The translations under genes and the position numbers were made by a program. Below the pieces are notes generated by a model, which had not been told where the DNA came from, made no database searches, and was given only the letters and a program-made list of their open reading frames with translations. Of a DNA stretch of 64,000 bases, positions 1-10,597 are shown piece by piece (position 1 is the first letter of the stretch; every line of letters starts with the position of its first letter). The stretch comes from Heterohyrax brucei. Its lineage: Eukaryota > Chordata > Mammalia > Hyracoidea > Procaviidae. The stretch is from contig CM053148.1 in assembly GCA_028571685.1 (NCBI GenBank), forward strand, positions 92,464,001-92,528,000. Direction: 5' to 3'.

Positions 1-205
1 AATTCAGATCAGATATACTCAAGTTTATACCTCAGCTATTATGGACTTATTTTAATTTTATTCAGCATAAAATTGAACTTGCATAGGAATGATTGATGAT
101 CTGTTCTGCATTCAGCTCCTGGTCTTGTTTTGACTAACGATATTGAGCTTTCCCATAATCTCTTTCCACAGATGGAGTGGATTTGATTCTCATGTATTCC
201 ATCTG
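1..205 (-). mobile_element. RTE (BovB-like) LINE fragment, endonuclease end and linker
   Basis: The reverse complement resembles the end of the RTE endonuclease domain and the linker after it, the same part of the element as 4300-4542. Similarity fades beyond about 190. A short plus-strand piece of an earlier part of the same ORF follows at about 230-278, so the copy is rearranged. It is cut by the window start and has no open frame. Confidence 0.6.
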
Positions 206-229
206 AAATTTCATTCTGAATTGCAACCT

Positions 230-278
230 TGGCGGTCAGTGATACAGTAATATCCATAAACCTACATATAAGACCATA
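230..278 (+). mobile_element. RTE endonuclease fragment, opposite orientation
   Basis: About 45 bp resemble the part of the RTE endonuclease ORF seen at 5185-5230 (GTCAGTGATA then TAATATCCATA). It lies head to head with the minus-strand piece at 1-205. The match is short and could be coincidental. Confidence 0.4.
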
Positions 279-287
279 TACACATAG

Positions 288-333
288 TTGTAAATATATA
301 TGTATATATGTGTGTGTATATATATATATATGA
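288..333. repeat. AT/GT simple repeat
   Basis: Alternating TATA and TGTG dinucleotides with interruptions. Confidence 0.8.
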
Positions 334-339
334 CTATGT

Positions 340-1260
340 AGTTATATACTTGGCTTTGGCCATGTAGTTATAGAGAGCTCTTGTTTATACTTGTAATAAT
401 TTAAAATGTAATTATTTAAAAGGTTTTAAACCATTAAATAACATTAACATCATCATCATTAAAGCATACTACAAAAAATGGTGAGGTATGTTCTTTGCCC
501 TGAGACAAAATGAATGGGGTGCAAGAAATATATACAGACATAAATCTTTGAGTAGCCTCAAGCATCAAATAATGTCCCTCTTAAGTACAATTTCTGGGAA
601 CTTTTCAGATTTATGTTAGAATGACTAAATTTACTTTATTCTACACACAAGATCTCAAGAACACAGCACCCTTAGATTTATGGTGTCTTGGGATTCACTC
701 TACTTTCTCACAATTTACATCTTGTCTGAAATAAATTTCTTCCATCTCCAGCAGCAGCTTGTCAATCTGGTAAGCACATTTCAGCCCAAATCTTTGACAC
801 TCATATTCAGGCAACTGATCCTAACCGGTGGTTCAGATTGGTTATGTATGAAGAGTACTTCTCTTCACTACTGAGGGCACATGGAGTTAGTCACGTGATA
901 AAATGTGAGGTGCCTCAATAGCCAAAAGTGTTTCCCAACTTATGCTTTTGCCTTGAATTGGTTTTGAACTCACAATACCTGATATTTCCTAGCAGCACTT
1001 ACTTAGTTCCACAGACAAAGTGACCAGATTTAGATTAGCTCACTACATAAGTAGTTCATAGAAGATTCTCTCTTGGTTTCCCATCAGCCCTTGAAAAGTT
1101 TGCAAATATATCATAAATTGAAATGACATCTTTATTTAGTTCAGATATATAGCCTCTCAATTTGCCAGCTCACACCTTCCAATTTAAAAATTTTCCAACT
1201 TTTTTGGCTTCTCCATTTGACATTCCACTGCTGAATACGTTGTACCATTAGATCATTTCT
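340..1260. other. No recognisable feature
   Basis: AT-rich single-copy-looking sequence. The short open frame at 680-874 has no family resemblance or codon signal. Nothing further seen. Confidence 0.5.
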
Positions 1261-1261
1261 A

Positions 1262-1372
1262 AATGAACATTTAATAAATATTTTGAGAAATGAAGCATCG
1301 ATCCAGGCATTTGAGGATATTACAGTAAACAAGATGTATCTAAGAAATCTTGTGAACTTATGTTCTAAAAGA
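1262..1372 (+). repeat. Possible L2 LINE 3' remnant
   Basis: The order AACATTTAATAAATATTTTG, then CCAGGCATTTGAGGATATTACAGTAAACAAG in degraded form, resembles the L2 3' end. It is heavily mutated, so the call is tentative. Confidence 0.35.
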
Positions 1373-2540
1373 TGAGTCTTTTTGATACATGTCCTGTGTT
1401 TTATTCATATTTGGGCCCCCATGTCAAGCAAGGACAGAAAAAAAAACATTGTAGATACAAACAGTAGCCTTTGCTTCCTGGGATAAGAGTACTGGAGAAA
1501 TACCAATCTCCGTACTCTTCTCCTTATCCTGAGTCCTAACTTGTCTCAAATTATTGTTCCCATACCTCCACAATCCATCAAAACTGAGATACAGATGTAT
1601 CTCTCTTATTCCGATTATCTTATACAGGTACTCAAAATATAAATATAACAGTGTATATTTACATATTATATTGCAATTGATAATTCCTAGAATTTAATAT
1701 TTTTGAGGAACTGTACCAGCAGTTTTTCACTAGCCCACCTCAGTCTCCTATTCTCCAATCAAATAGCTCTATTATGTCCCCATGAAACTGGGCTATTTTC
1801 AGATTTCATGCCCCTGAAAGTGTATATGAAATTGCTTTCTTTTTACTGTTTTCTTTCTTCTTTCCCCACATCTCCAAGCATTCTTTTGATCAAACTAAAT
1901 AAATACTTTTCTACTGGGGCTTCTTCAATTTCTTAAGCTTAGAAACAACTTTTTTTTGGTGGATTCTTATAGCATCTAAAAATTTTTAAATATTTTTCTG
2001 CGTATTTTTTCTAACTCACTTATTATGGATCTTTACCCCTATTCTACTTTCTTTACTTGAATTCAAACATCTAGAAACAAGATAAAAAAAGACTGTAAAT
2101 CTAATGAAATATGAGAAATAACTTTCTGGTAAGCAGTATTAATTCCATAGGAAGGAGGAAATAAAATGATTATTACTAGTAGATCACTTTACTTTCATTT
2201 TCTGCATGTGTTTTGGATAAAGAGTAGTCTATGCAAGCCTATCAGTAACAACACGGGGATTGCATTCTATCATAACTAGTCTAACTGTGTCAGTATATTT
2301 GAAAATAAATGGCAATAATGATGAAAACAAGGAGGGTGATAATAACATTGATAGCTGGTCTTTTCCTGAGTGCTTCTTTGTCCAGACTCAGTCAGAAGTT
2401 CTCTGTTAGATTTACCTGGATGACACTTCCAGCAAAACCTATGAGGTTTTATAATCGTCATTTTGCAGACAAATATATACGGACCAAGTTGGTTAATGGA
2501 GTGTCACTATTAAAAAGGAACTAGGGGTACTGTGTGGTTT
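1373..2540. other. No recognisable feature
   Basis: AT-rich sequence with short chance open frames on both strands, for example 1703-1936. No repeat family or gene motif recognised. Confidence 0.5.
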
Positions 2541-2544
2541 AAAA

Positions 2545-3425
2545 TAAGAAGCAGAGTTATGAACGTTGCAATTTTTCATCATATGTATTCAATCTGTATG
2601 CTGAGCAAGTAATTCAAGAATCTAGATGAGAGAAAGAGAAACCCTACACCAGAGTTAGAGGGAGAGTCATTAACAACCTGTGATATACAGATGACACAAC
2701 CTTGCTTGCTGAATGTGAAGAAGACTGGAAGCACTTACTGATGCAGATCAGAGACTACAGCTTTCAGTATGGATTACACCTCAAAGGCATGAAAACAGAA
2801 GTCCTCACAACTGAATTAATAGGCACCATCATGAAAAAGAGAGAAAATACTGAAGTTGTCAAGGATTTCATTTTACTTAGACCAACTATCAATGCCCATG
2901 GAAGCCACAGTCAAGTAATCAAACGATGTATTGAACTGGACAAATCTGCTGAAAAAAGACCTCTTGAAAAACCTTAAAAAAGCAAATACAGTATGCCACT
3001 TGGATGACTGAAGTGTGACGGACCTAAAGTATTCTATTATTGTCATTTCATGCATGTGAACAGTGTGTAGTGAAAAAGAAAGACCAAAGAAGACTTGACA
3101 CATTTAAATTATTCTGTTATCAAGAAATATTGACTATTCATTGGTTTGCCAGAAGATTGAATAAATCACTCTTGGAAGAAGTACAGCCGGAATGCTTCTC
3201 AGAAGTGAGGACTGCGGGACTTATTTTGGACACGTCAGTGGGAACCAGTTCCTGAAGAAAAGATATCGTGCTTGGTAGAGTGTCAGTGAAAAAGAGGAAT
3301 AGCTTCCATGAGACAGACTGACCCTGTGAGGACGACAAAAAGCCAGATAACGTTTCCTTCTGTTGTATACATTGTGGCTATGGGTTGGAACAGACGTCAC
3401 GGTACCTGGCAACAACAACAACAAG
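2545..3425 (+). mobile_element. RTE (BovB-like) LINE, 3' part with tail
   Basis: This piece covers the late reverse-transcriptase region to the 3' end of an RTE LINE. It contains the YADD-region surroundings (CAGATGACACAACCTTGCTT at 2690-2709) and ends in the family's 3' end with a CAACAACAACAAC tail at about 3413-3424. Open frames at 2702-2977 and 3040-3255 are consecutive parts of the decayed ORF, split by frameshifts and stops. The 5' side is truncated. Homologous copies lie at 20640-21510 and 23265-23895. Confidence 0.85.
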
Positions 3426-3429
3426 TTGG

Positions 3430-3684
3430 AGAAGCAAATTTCCCAAAGAAAAGTAAAAAAATTAATCCTGTGGTTATCAGCTCTTAAAGCTTTATTCCAT
3501 TGTATTTCACTCACTTTTCAATAAAGAGCTTAATTATAGTTAACATCTAATACTTGTGTGAAGAAGAACATACTGGCTGACTCTGTATGTAAGTACAGGG
3601 AACTCTTGCCATTTGAAAGGATGATCTGGAAAAGAAGCCAGCATAGATTGTTCAGATGAAGATTTTATGAATTTGATATTTCCT
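3430..3684. other. Spacer between RTE pieces
   Basis: About 250 bp with no recognised family, separating the 3' RTE piece from the inverted RTE copy. Confidence 0.4.
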
Positions 3685-4542
3685 GGGGATATTCAGGCAA
3701 TGGGCGTAAATGTGGATCTCTTCCAGTTGGTTGGCCTCCAAATTTCTTGGCATAAGTGAATGAGTACCACCAGCATTGCATCCATTTGTTGAAACATCTG
3801 AATTGATATCCCATCAATCTCTGGAGTCTTGTTTATTGCAGGTGCTGTCAATACAGCTTAAAATTCTTCCTTCCCTACCATCAGTTCCCGATCATCTGCT
3901 ACCTCTTCAAACGAGTGAACACTGGCCAGGTCTTTCTGGTATAATGACTGTGTATTCCTTCCATCTTCTTTTGACGCTCCTGAGTCATTTAATATTTTTC
4001 CTATAGGAGCTTTCACTATTGCAATTTGAGGCTTGAATTTTTTGTTGAGTTCTTTCAGCTTGAGAAATGCAGAACATGTTCTTTCATTTTGGTTTCCTAT
4101 TTACAGCTTTTTGCACTTATTATAATACTTTGTCTTCTTGAGCTTCCATTTGAAATCTTCTGTTCAATTCTTCTACTTTGTCATTCCTTCCTTTTGCTTT
4201 AGCTGTTTGACATACTGCAGCAAGTTTTAGAGTCTCTTCTGACATCCAATTTGGCCTTTTCTTTCTTTCCCATATTTTTAATGGTCTCTTGCTTTCTCCA
4301 TGGATGATGGCTTTGGTGTCATTCCAGAATTCATCTGGTCTTTGGTCATTAGTGTTCAATGAATAAAATCTGTTCTTGTGATGGTCTCTAAACTCGGGTG
4401 GGATATACTCAAGGCTGTACTTTGACTCTCATGGGCTTTTTCTAATATTTTTGGTTTTGATTTGAACTTGCATATGAGCATATGATGGGCTGTACCGCAG
4501 TCAGCACCTGGTACTGTTCTGACTGTGGATATGGAGCTTTTC
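3685..4542 (-). mobile_element. RTE LINE, middle part (linker to RT start), minus strand
   Basis: The minus strand encodes the region between endonuclease and reverse transcriptase. The frame at 4120-4359 (begins MNTNDQRPDEFWND) is the typical lysine- and glutamate-rich linker, and the fragment ends near the start of the RT at 3685. Its 5' edge at about 4542 abuts a plus-strand copy of the 5' part of the same element. The two parts are almost contiguous in the parent element, as expected for a 5' inversion. The ORF is broken. Confidence 0.8.
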
Positions 4543-5572
4543 CACTTGTTTGGCAGTTTGTCAGTTTGTCATGTGGGCTTGTGTGTTGCTGTGATGCTGG
4601 AAGCTATGCTACCAGTATTCAGATACCAGCAGGGTCACCCTTGGTAGAAAAGTTTCAGCTGAGTTCTAAAGTAAGGCAGACTAGGAAGAAGGATCTGGCA
4701 GTCTACTTCTGAAAAGAATTAGCCAGGGAAAACCTTCTGAATAACATCAGAACATTGTCAGGCATAGTGTGGGAAAATGACCTCCCCCTCAGGTTGGCAG
4801 GCACTCAAAAGATAACTAGTTAAGAGCTGCCTCCTCAAAATAGAGATGACATTTGTGATGTAGATGCAGTAAAACTTTTGGACCCTTCCTTTGCTGATGT
4901 GGCACAACTCAAAATGAGAAGGAACAGCTGCAGACATCCATTAATAACTGGAACATGAAATATACAAAGTATGAATTGAGGAAAATGAGAAATCATCAAA
5001 AATGTAATGAAATGCATAAACATCCATATACTATGCATTAGTGAGCTGAAACGTACCAGTATTGGCCATTGAATCACACAGTCGTATGGTCTACTGTGCT
5101 AGGAATGGAAACTTGAAGAGAAATGGTATTGCGTTAATCATCAAAAGGAAAATTTCAAGATCTGTCCTGAAGTACAGTGGTGCCAGTGACAGGGTAATAT
5201 CCACACACCTTCAAGGAAAGCCAGTTAGTATGAATATTGTTCAAGTTCATGCAGCAACCACTAAGGCCAAAGACGAAGAAATTCAACATTTTTATTTTTA
5301 CTTCTGCAGTTCAAAATTGATTGACTATGCAATCAAAGTGCACTGATAATTACTGGTCATTGGAGTGCAAAAGTTGGAAACAGCGAAGGATCAGTATTCA
5401 GAAAATCTGGCCGTGGTGACAGAAATGAAACAAGAGATCACATGACAGAATTTTGCAAGACCAAGGACTTCTTCATTGCAAATACCTTTTTTTTACCAAC
5501 ACAAATAGCGATTATACATGTGGACCTCACCAGGTGGAATACACAGGAATCAAATCTTACACTCATGACTTT
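4543..5572 (+). mobile_element. RTE LINE, 5'UTR and endonuclease part, plus strand
   Basis: The 5'UTR runs from about 4550 to 4900 (GTGTTGCTGTGATGCTGGAA near 4583). The apurinic-endonuclease-like ORF region follows to about 5570. The open frame 5062-5346 carries part of the endonuclease, including RVISTHLQGKPVSMNIVQVH. The frame then breaks, and the last parts read ITGHWSAKVGN and the PSP-less end of the domain. It lies head to head with 3685-4542 and ends where that piece begins in the parent element. Confidence 0.8.
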
Positions 5573-5649
5573 GATGTATCACGAAAGTCAGAGCTTTTAT
5601 GATTTCATAGAATGAGTTTCTTGATCCCTTATCTGTTTAAGTGCCTCAG

Positions 5650-6250
5650 TTATAAAACTCCTTAATATCTTACATGTGTCTGTAATACTTTTGTTTTAAT
5701 TGTTTTATTTTTTTGGTAAGATTGTATGTAGCCAAACATGACTATTTCAACCATCTCTACACACATAGTTCAGTGACACTGATTACGTTCTTCAAGTTGC
5801 ACAACCATTTTCACTTTTTCCAAAACATTTGATCACTGTTAGCATAAAATCACTCCCCCCTTAAATTTCTCATCTTACTTTTTGATTTGTTGCTGTCCAT
5901 TTGATTACCCATAGACAATTCTTTAAAAGGACATACTGTGTAAGGCAGAAACTTGTTTTTAGTTGTGCTAAACTATTGTTTGCATTAAAGATGACTTCTA
6001 CAGATAGTTTCAATTCACGTTTTGAAAATTATCTCAAGGCAATATTTTGGTTGTTTGTCAAGTGTCAGCAGCTCCAGAGCCTCTGGATTCCATGAAAATT
6101 TGAAATTCTTTTCCTCATTTTCTTCCTGTTGGTCAAAAATCTTCTACAGAATCTTTGACCAAAACATTCAGTAATGGAAGCTAGGTACCAAGCAGTTCTG
6201 CCCTCACAGCAAAGGAATTTATATAAAACTTTTGACTGTATAGTCAATAT
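5650..6250 (-). mobile_element. Old L1 LINE 3'UTR fragment
   Basis: The sequence TTCAGTGACACTGATTACGT followed by a CAAGTTGCACAACCATTTTC-like stretch is characteristic of mammalian L1 3'UTRs read on the opposite strand. The T-rich start near 5690-5715 fits the A-rich 3' end of a minus-strand element. Later motifs (TTCCTGTTGGTC, then CATTCAGTAATGGAAGCTAG) belong to the same 3'UTR type. Confidence 0.65.
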
Positions 6251-6374
6251 CTGAATTCTCAACTAGACACAAATTTCCATGTGAGTAGGGATTCCATCTA
6301 TACATTGTGTGGCTCATATTCCACATTTAGTGAAATCTAGAAATCGGTACCAATTGTCTTTGTGTTTATTCTCA

Positions 6375-6536
6375 ACCCATGTGTGTCAGAGCAGAGTTAT
6401 ACTCCATAGCGTTTGCAATGGCTTAATTTTTTTTTTTCTTTTTTACAAGTAGATGTACATGTCTTTCTCTGAGGTCACTTCAGGTGAACTCAAATTGTCA
6501 TTATTTCGGTTAACAGCCACAAACATTAACCACTTT
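6375..6536 (-). repeat. Diverged afrotherian SINE, long type
   Basis: Degraded order of CCATGTGTGTCAGAGCAGAG, a T-rich insertion, and CGGTTAACAGCCACAAACAT, matching the minus strand of the longer afrotherian SINE also seen at 34118-34335. It is split by a poly-T run at 6428-6445. Confidence 0.55.
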
Positions 6537-6671
6537 TCATAGAATCACAATATTTGCCGAATGGATAAATCAACTTTTTGCACTGTATGAGAATGGACTA
6601 AAGGTTTGGAAGAGTTACCTTTTTGAAGTATATTAAAAGGCTTCGATAAAAAAAGGAGGAAGGAGTCTATG

Positions 6672-6840
6672 AAACCCAAAACCAAAGCCAGTGCCATTGA
6701 GTCAATGCTGACTCACAGCGACCCTATAGGACAGAGTAGAACTGTCCTATAGAGTTTCCAAGGAGTGCCTGGTAGATTTAAACTGCCAACCTTTTTGTTA
6801 GCAGATGTAGCACTTACCTACTATGCCATCAGGGTTCCCA
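6672..6840 (-). repeat. AfroSINE
   Basis: Nearly complete copy on the minus strand. The 3' region (GACTCACAGCGACCCTATAG), body (AGTTTCCAAGGAGTGCCTGG) and tRNA-derived head (GTTAGCAGATGTAGCACTTA, ending CAGGGTTCCC) occur in order. No clear TSD. Confidence 0.9.
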
Positions 6841-7284
6841 AGCTTATATATTGTTGATCTTCCTGAGACAAAGCTAGACAAAAAAACAGTAGTGAGATCA
6901 CTTTAGTATCACTAACTAATTTTCATGGTATTCTACCTAGGTTTGTACTAATTAGCTCTTCATGAGGAATGTAATTATTGGTATGCAGAGCAGAGCATAA
7001 ATGTTAAAGAGAAATTAAAATCTCTCAAGTATACATTTAAAACCAAGCAAGCAAACACATGTTAATAGTACTCTAACAACAAAAAACAAATATAAGAATC
7101 TAAAATAGTATACTAACATTTGGAAATTCCTCCTTTCTCATTTCTTACTTCTTTGTCTTCTATACAAGTTACACATTCATTTTAATTAGAGAATATATGC
7201 AATACATAATTATATGTGTATGTCTACACACAAATGTATATAATTATACAAGAATCTCAAGTTTCTAAAAGTTAGGGACATGGT
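6841..7284. other. No recognisable feature
   Basis: AT-rich sequence with nothing recognised. Confidence 0.5.
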
Positions 7285-7368
7285 AGATTGATGATAGGTG
7301 GATAGACAAATGATAAATGATAAGTGATAGATTAGATAGATACATAGATGGTAGGTAGATAGGTTGAT
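7285..7368. repeat. Degenerate GATA-type microsatellite
   Basis: Interrupted GATA, GATG and GATT tetranucleotides. Confidence 0.8.
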
Positions 7369-7570
7369 CCAGAGTTAGGTGACCACAGCATGATTTTGAA
7401 ATGTGATGTAATTTTGCTACTGGATGAGATATCTTAGATCTCTGAAGAAATTTTCATATTCTACATAGGATCAATATGAGTTGGAATGGAGACTAATGAC
7501 AATGGGTTTGGGTTTTGTTTTTTTTTTAATCATTGTGGTATTTGTACATTGGTCTTCTCTGTAGTAAGTA

Positions 7571-7607
7571 GCCAGCCAAGTGCCGTCAAGTAGGATCCGA
7601 CTCAGGG
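7571..7607 (-). repeat. 37-bp micro-insertion of SINE 3' tip
   Basis: Only the last part of the SINE is present (GCCAAGTGCCGTCAAGTAGG, then ATCCGACTCA on this strand). It is bounded by a perfect 12-bp direct repeat CTGTAGTAAGTA at 7559-7570 and 7608-7619. The flanks therefore define the insertion exactly. Confidence 0.85.
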
Positions 7608-7619
7608 CTGTAGTAAGTA

Positions 7620-8329
7620 ACACTTTTAAATTTGCTTATTCTACATCTTAAGCTATCATTCTACAAGAAATTCATGTCTTCTTTCTTGCTTTTCAGAAAG
7701 ACTCATTATACTTAAGAACACTAACTTCTTTTAAAAGTGTTTCTTCTCTTTAGTCTTCCTGAAATAATCGACTGCTACAGAAGACTGTCAGCTACCACCT
7801 TAGCTGTTATCTTTGTTCAGGAAACAACAGCTTCAGTTTTTCAGCATTTTCTGACACTCATGTTATTGCTGAATTAATTTCTCAGAAAATACCATATTCT
7901 GAACAATTCTTTGATTTATTCATTGATCCAATTAAGAGAATAAACTTTAAGACAGAGCCTGTATGATCCAACTTCTAAAATCTTTGTTTTGGAACTTGAC
8001 AACAATTATTCATCACGATTCATCTGGGTAATTTGTAAAAAATGATTAACTTACCTGCAAACACTCATGCAGACCAGTTTTGCCATTTTTCTGCAGGATA
8101 TAAACTGTAAAATATTTTTTTTCCAGTACTTAAAAGTGAAACATTAAAACTGACTTACGAACCTAACCATATTTCTTCCAAGTGATATAAGGTGTTGTAG
8201 AAATGTAGCTAGACCCTAGTGACTGATGAAATATGAATGCAGGGTGGTAAAAAAGAAAAAAAAAATGGAAACAAAGTCAAATTCTAGAGGTCTGAGGTGT
8301 ATGTTAGAAATTCCACTTTAATTGTGAGG
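7620..8329. other. No recognisable feature
   Basis: AT-rich sequence with no repeat or gene recognised. Confidence 0.5.
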
Positions 8330-8334
8330 AAGTC

Positions 8335-9051
8335 TGTCGTGGGCTGAATCGTGTCCTCCCAGAAGTGGGTGTAGTAATTTGTCTGGGCTAGTGATTCCCA
8401 GTGTTGTGTGATTGCCCACCATTTTGTGATTTTTTTGATGCCGTTAAATCCTAATCTGGCTGTGGTTAACAGAGTGGATTATGTCAGAGAGGATTAGAGT
8501 GGGACTGTAACACCTTTTCTAAGGTCACCTCCCTGCTCCAGTATAAACAGAGGTTCCCGGGAATGCGGCTTGCACCACTTTCTATCCTCTATCCTCTAGA
8601 AGTGTTAAAAGGAAGTGGAAGCCAGCAGAGAAAGCACCAGGAGAATGGAGCATCCTACTGATCTGAGACTCCTGCACCAAGATGTTCCCTGGCCAAAGAC
8701 ATGAAAAACAAGCTACTTGCTCTAGAGCAGACAGAGGGAAAGCCTTCCCCTGGAGACTATACCCTGAATTAGGATTCAGAGCCTACTGGACTATGCAAGG
8801 AAACTCTGGTGGCATAGTGGGTTAAGTGCTATGTCTGCTAATTAAAAGGTTGGCAGTTGAAATCTTCCAGGTACTCCTTAGAAACTCTATGGGGCAGTTC
8901 TGCTCTGACCTATAGAGTTGCTATGAGTTGGACCTGACTCTACAACAGTGGCCTGTTTTTTACCTTTTTGGACTATATAAGAATAAACTTTTCTTTGTTA
9001 AGCCATCCACTCATGATATTGCTGTTAGCACGGTACCGGATGACTAACACA
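8335..9051 (+). mobile_element. Solo LTR, MaLR/ERVL type (MLT1-like)
   Basis: A solitary LTR from TGTCGTGGGCTGAATCGTGT to GATGACTAACACA. A perfect 5-bp TSD, AAGTC, lies at 8330-8334 and 9052-9056, the TSD length usual for ERVL/MaLR. Internal features include ACTCCTGCACC, a CTTCCCCTGGAG block, and the polyadenylation signal AATAAA at 8982-8987 followed by GTTAAGCCATCCACT. An AfroSINE with its own TSD sits inside, so the LTR itself is about 535 bp. No internal retroviral sequence flanks it. A homologous solo LTR lies at 48374-48915. Confidence 0.85.
8799..8968 (+). repeat. AfroSINE nested in the LTR
   Basis: Full-length copy from GGAAACTCTGGTGGCATAGT to the T-rich tail. Its TSD is TGGACTATGCAA (8787-8798) and TGGACTATATAA (8969-8980), with 10 of 12 positions identical. 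It inserted after the LTR. Confidence 0.92.
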
Positions 9052-9218
9052 AAGTCAAAAAGAATTTGCTTTGCATATGAGAAGAACTTTTTTGGTCATA
9101 GAGTTTTATGAATATAAGTACGCCATCTCTGGATTTTCATTTTAATGGAAATTTTTGACATGGATATCATCAACAAAAATTGTAAATTCCTTCTGGGTCA
9201 TGCTGTGTCCAGGAACTA

Positions 9219-9368
9219 GAGCCCTGGAGGTACAGTGGTTAAGACTTGGCTACAAACAAAAAGGTTGGCAGCTTGAATCTACCAGTCACTCCTTAGAAAC
9301 CTTATGGGACAGTTTTATGGCGTCCTATAGGGTTGTTATGAGTAGGAATCAACTCGATAGCAATAGGT
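9219..9368 (+). repeat. AfroSINE, diverged
   Basis: Head GAGCCCTGGAGGTACAGTGG, B-box area GGCAGCTTGAATCTACCAG, and 3' end GAATCAACTCGATAGCAATAG occur in order. Confidence 0.85.
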
Positions 9369-9410
9369 GTGTACATATGTACAAACAATATTAACAATCG
9401 TTGATTGTCT

Positions 9411-9456
9411 AGGTTCGCCATGAGTCGGATGCGACTCCACATCACTGGGTTTTTGG
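9411..9456 (+). repeat. 46-bp micro-insertion of SINE 3' tip
   Basis: Contains CGCCATGAGTCGGATGCGAC, then CACTGGGTTTTTGGG, i.e. only the SINE 3' end. Flanked by GATTGTCT (9403-9410) and GATTGCCT (9457-9464), a possible 8-bp TSD with one mismatch. Confidence 0.7.
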
Positions 9457-9464
9457 GATTGCCT

Positions 9465-10448
9465 GCAGATCCTCACAAGATGTTCTGGTTTCTATTAAAT
9501 CAACACAAAAGAAGAAGCAATTGTAGAGCACTATAGAATTGTCTTGTGATGTCACCTTTAGCATCTCACTCTGAAAATGCTTCAAAATTCACAGTAGCAA
9601 TTTAATCTACTTTTTGTTCCATCTGGAAGTCATCATGGAGTCTTGAGAACAGTATGGTACTAGGAAAATCACATTATCTATTTAATGTTGAAAGCATCAC
9701 CTGAGAGATGACATTATTGGTATCAAGAGACAAAGGAGAAAAATTACTCAAGATTAGAGACCACACCTTGAATGATTATTTTGCACAAGTGAAGGACTGG
9801 ATAAATAGTTAAGAAGAAAGTAGAAAATGTCACTTTCAGAGGTATAAACTATTATCCTTAACAGCTTTTGAGACAGTCAGGGAGAAACACTCTGAAGCAG
9901 TGAGTCTCTGGAGGAAGAAAATTGTCATATTTATTTAAAGGACCTGAAATGTATTATCACTGAGAGAAATTATGAAATTTTCTGCCCTGGGGTTGTCAGA
10001 ATGAAATAAAATAACAAAGTGTCTTAAAAGTAAAGAAAAGTCAAGAAAAGTCAAGAAAAGTAATCGATTAATTGCATTCTCAAAGTCTTTTCCAAATCTA
10101 TAATTTTATGAATACTTCACTAGCTGTAGTCATCAAACAAAAATTCACTGCACTGACATGGAAGTTACACCTTTAACCAACAGTACCTCCTACTTCTGAC
10201 ACTTCCAGACAGTGATCAATTACACAGTGATACAGAATAAAGACTATTCTTTGCTAAATAAATACATAAGCTTAAAATTGATCTCCAAATATTTTCATTA
10301 AAATGTGAAACTTTACCTGAGTTTGATTTAAGATTCATTATCTGGTAATATTTGAAAAGAGAAATCATAAACAAGTGCTATCGAATTTTACTAAAATTTT
10401 GTTTGTTTAGAACAACTTTCTTTTACTGATACCTTAAATCTTTTAAGT
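9465..10448. other. No recognisable feature
   Basis: AT-rich. A short tandem AAGTCAAGAA-type repeat occurs at about 10033-10058. Otherwise nothing recognised. Confidence 0.5.
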
Positions 10449-10450
10449 AA

Positions 10451-10597
10451 AGTTCGGTGGTACAGTGGTTAAGTGCTATGTTTGCTTACCAAGAAGTTAG
10501 CAGCTCACATCCACTAGGCATTCCTTGGAAACTGTAGAGGGCGGTTCTACTCTGACCTCTAGGGTCGCTATGAATGGCAGTGGGTTTGGTTTGGGCT
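10451..10597 (+). repeat. AfroSINE with 3' internal deletion
   Basis: Head GTGGTACAGTGGTTAAGTGC and body TTCCTTGGAAACTGTAGAGG. A deletion removes the AGTCGGAATCGACTCGA part, joining CTATGA to ATGGCAGTGGGTTTGG. Confidence 0.85.

Noticed and set aside
2309-2524. Short frame with a hydrophobic N-terminus that looks like a signal peptide
   Set aside because: 71 codons, no cysteine pattern or family, AT-rich flanks, and an opposing frame on the other strand; chance is the simplest explanation.
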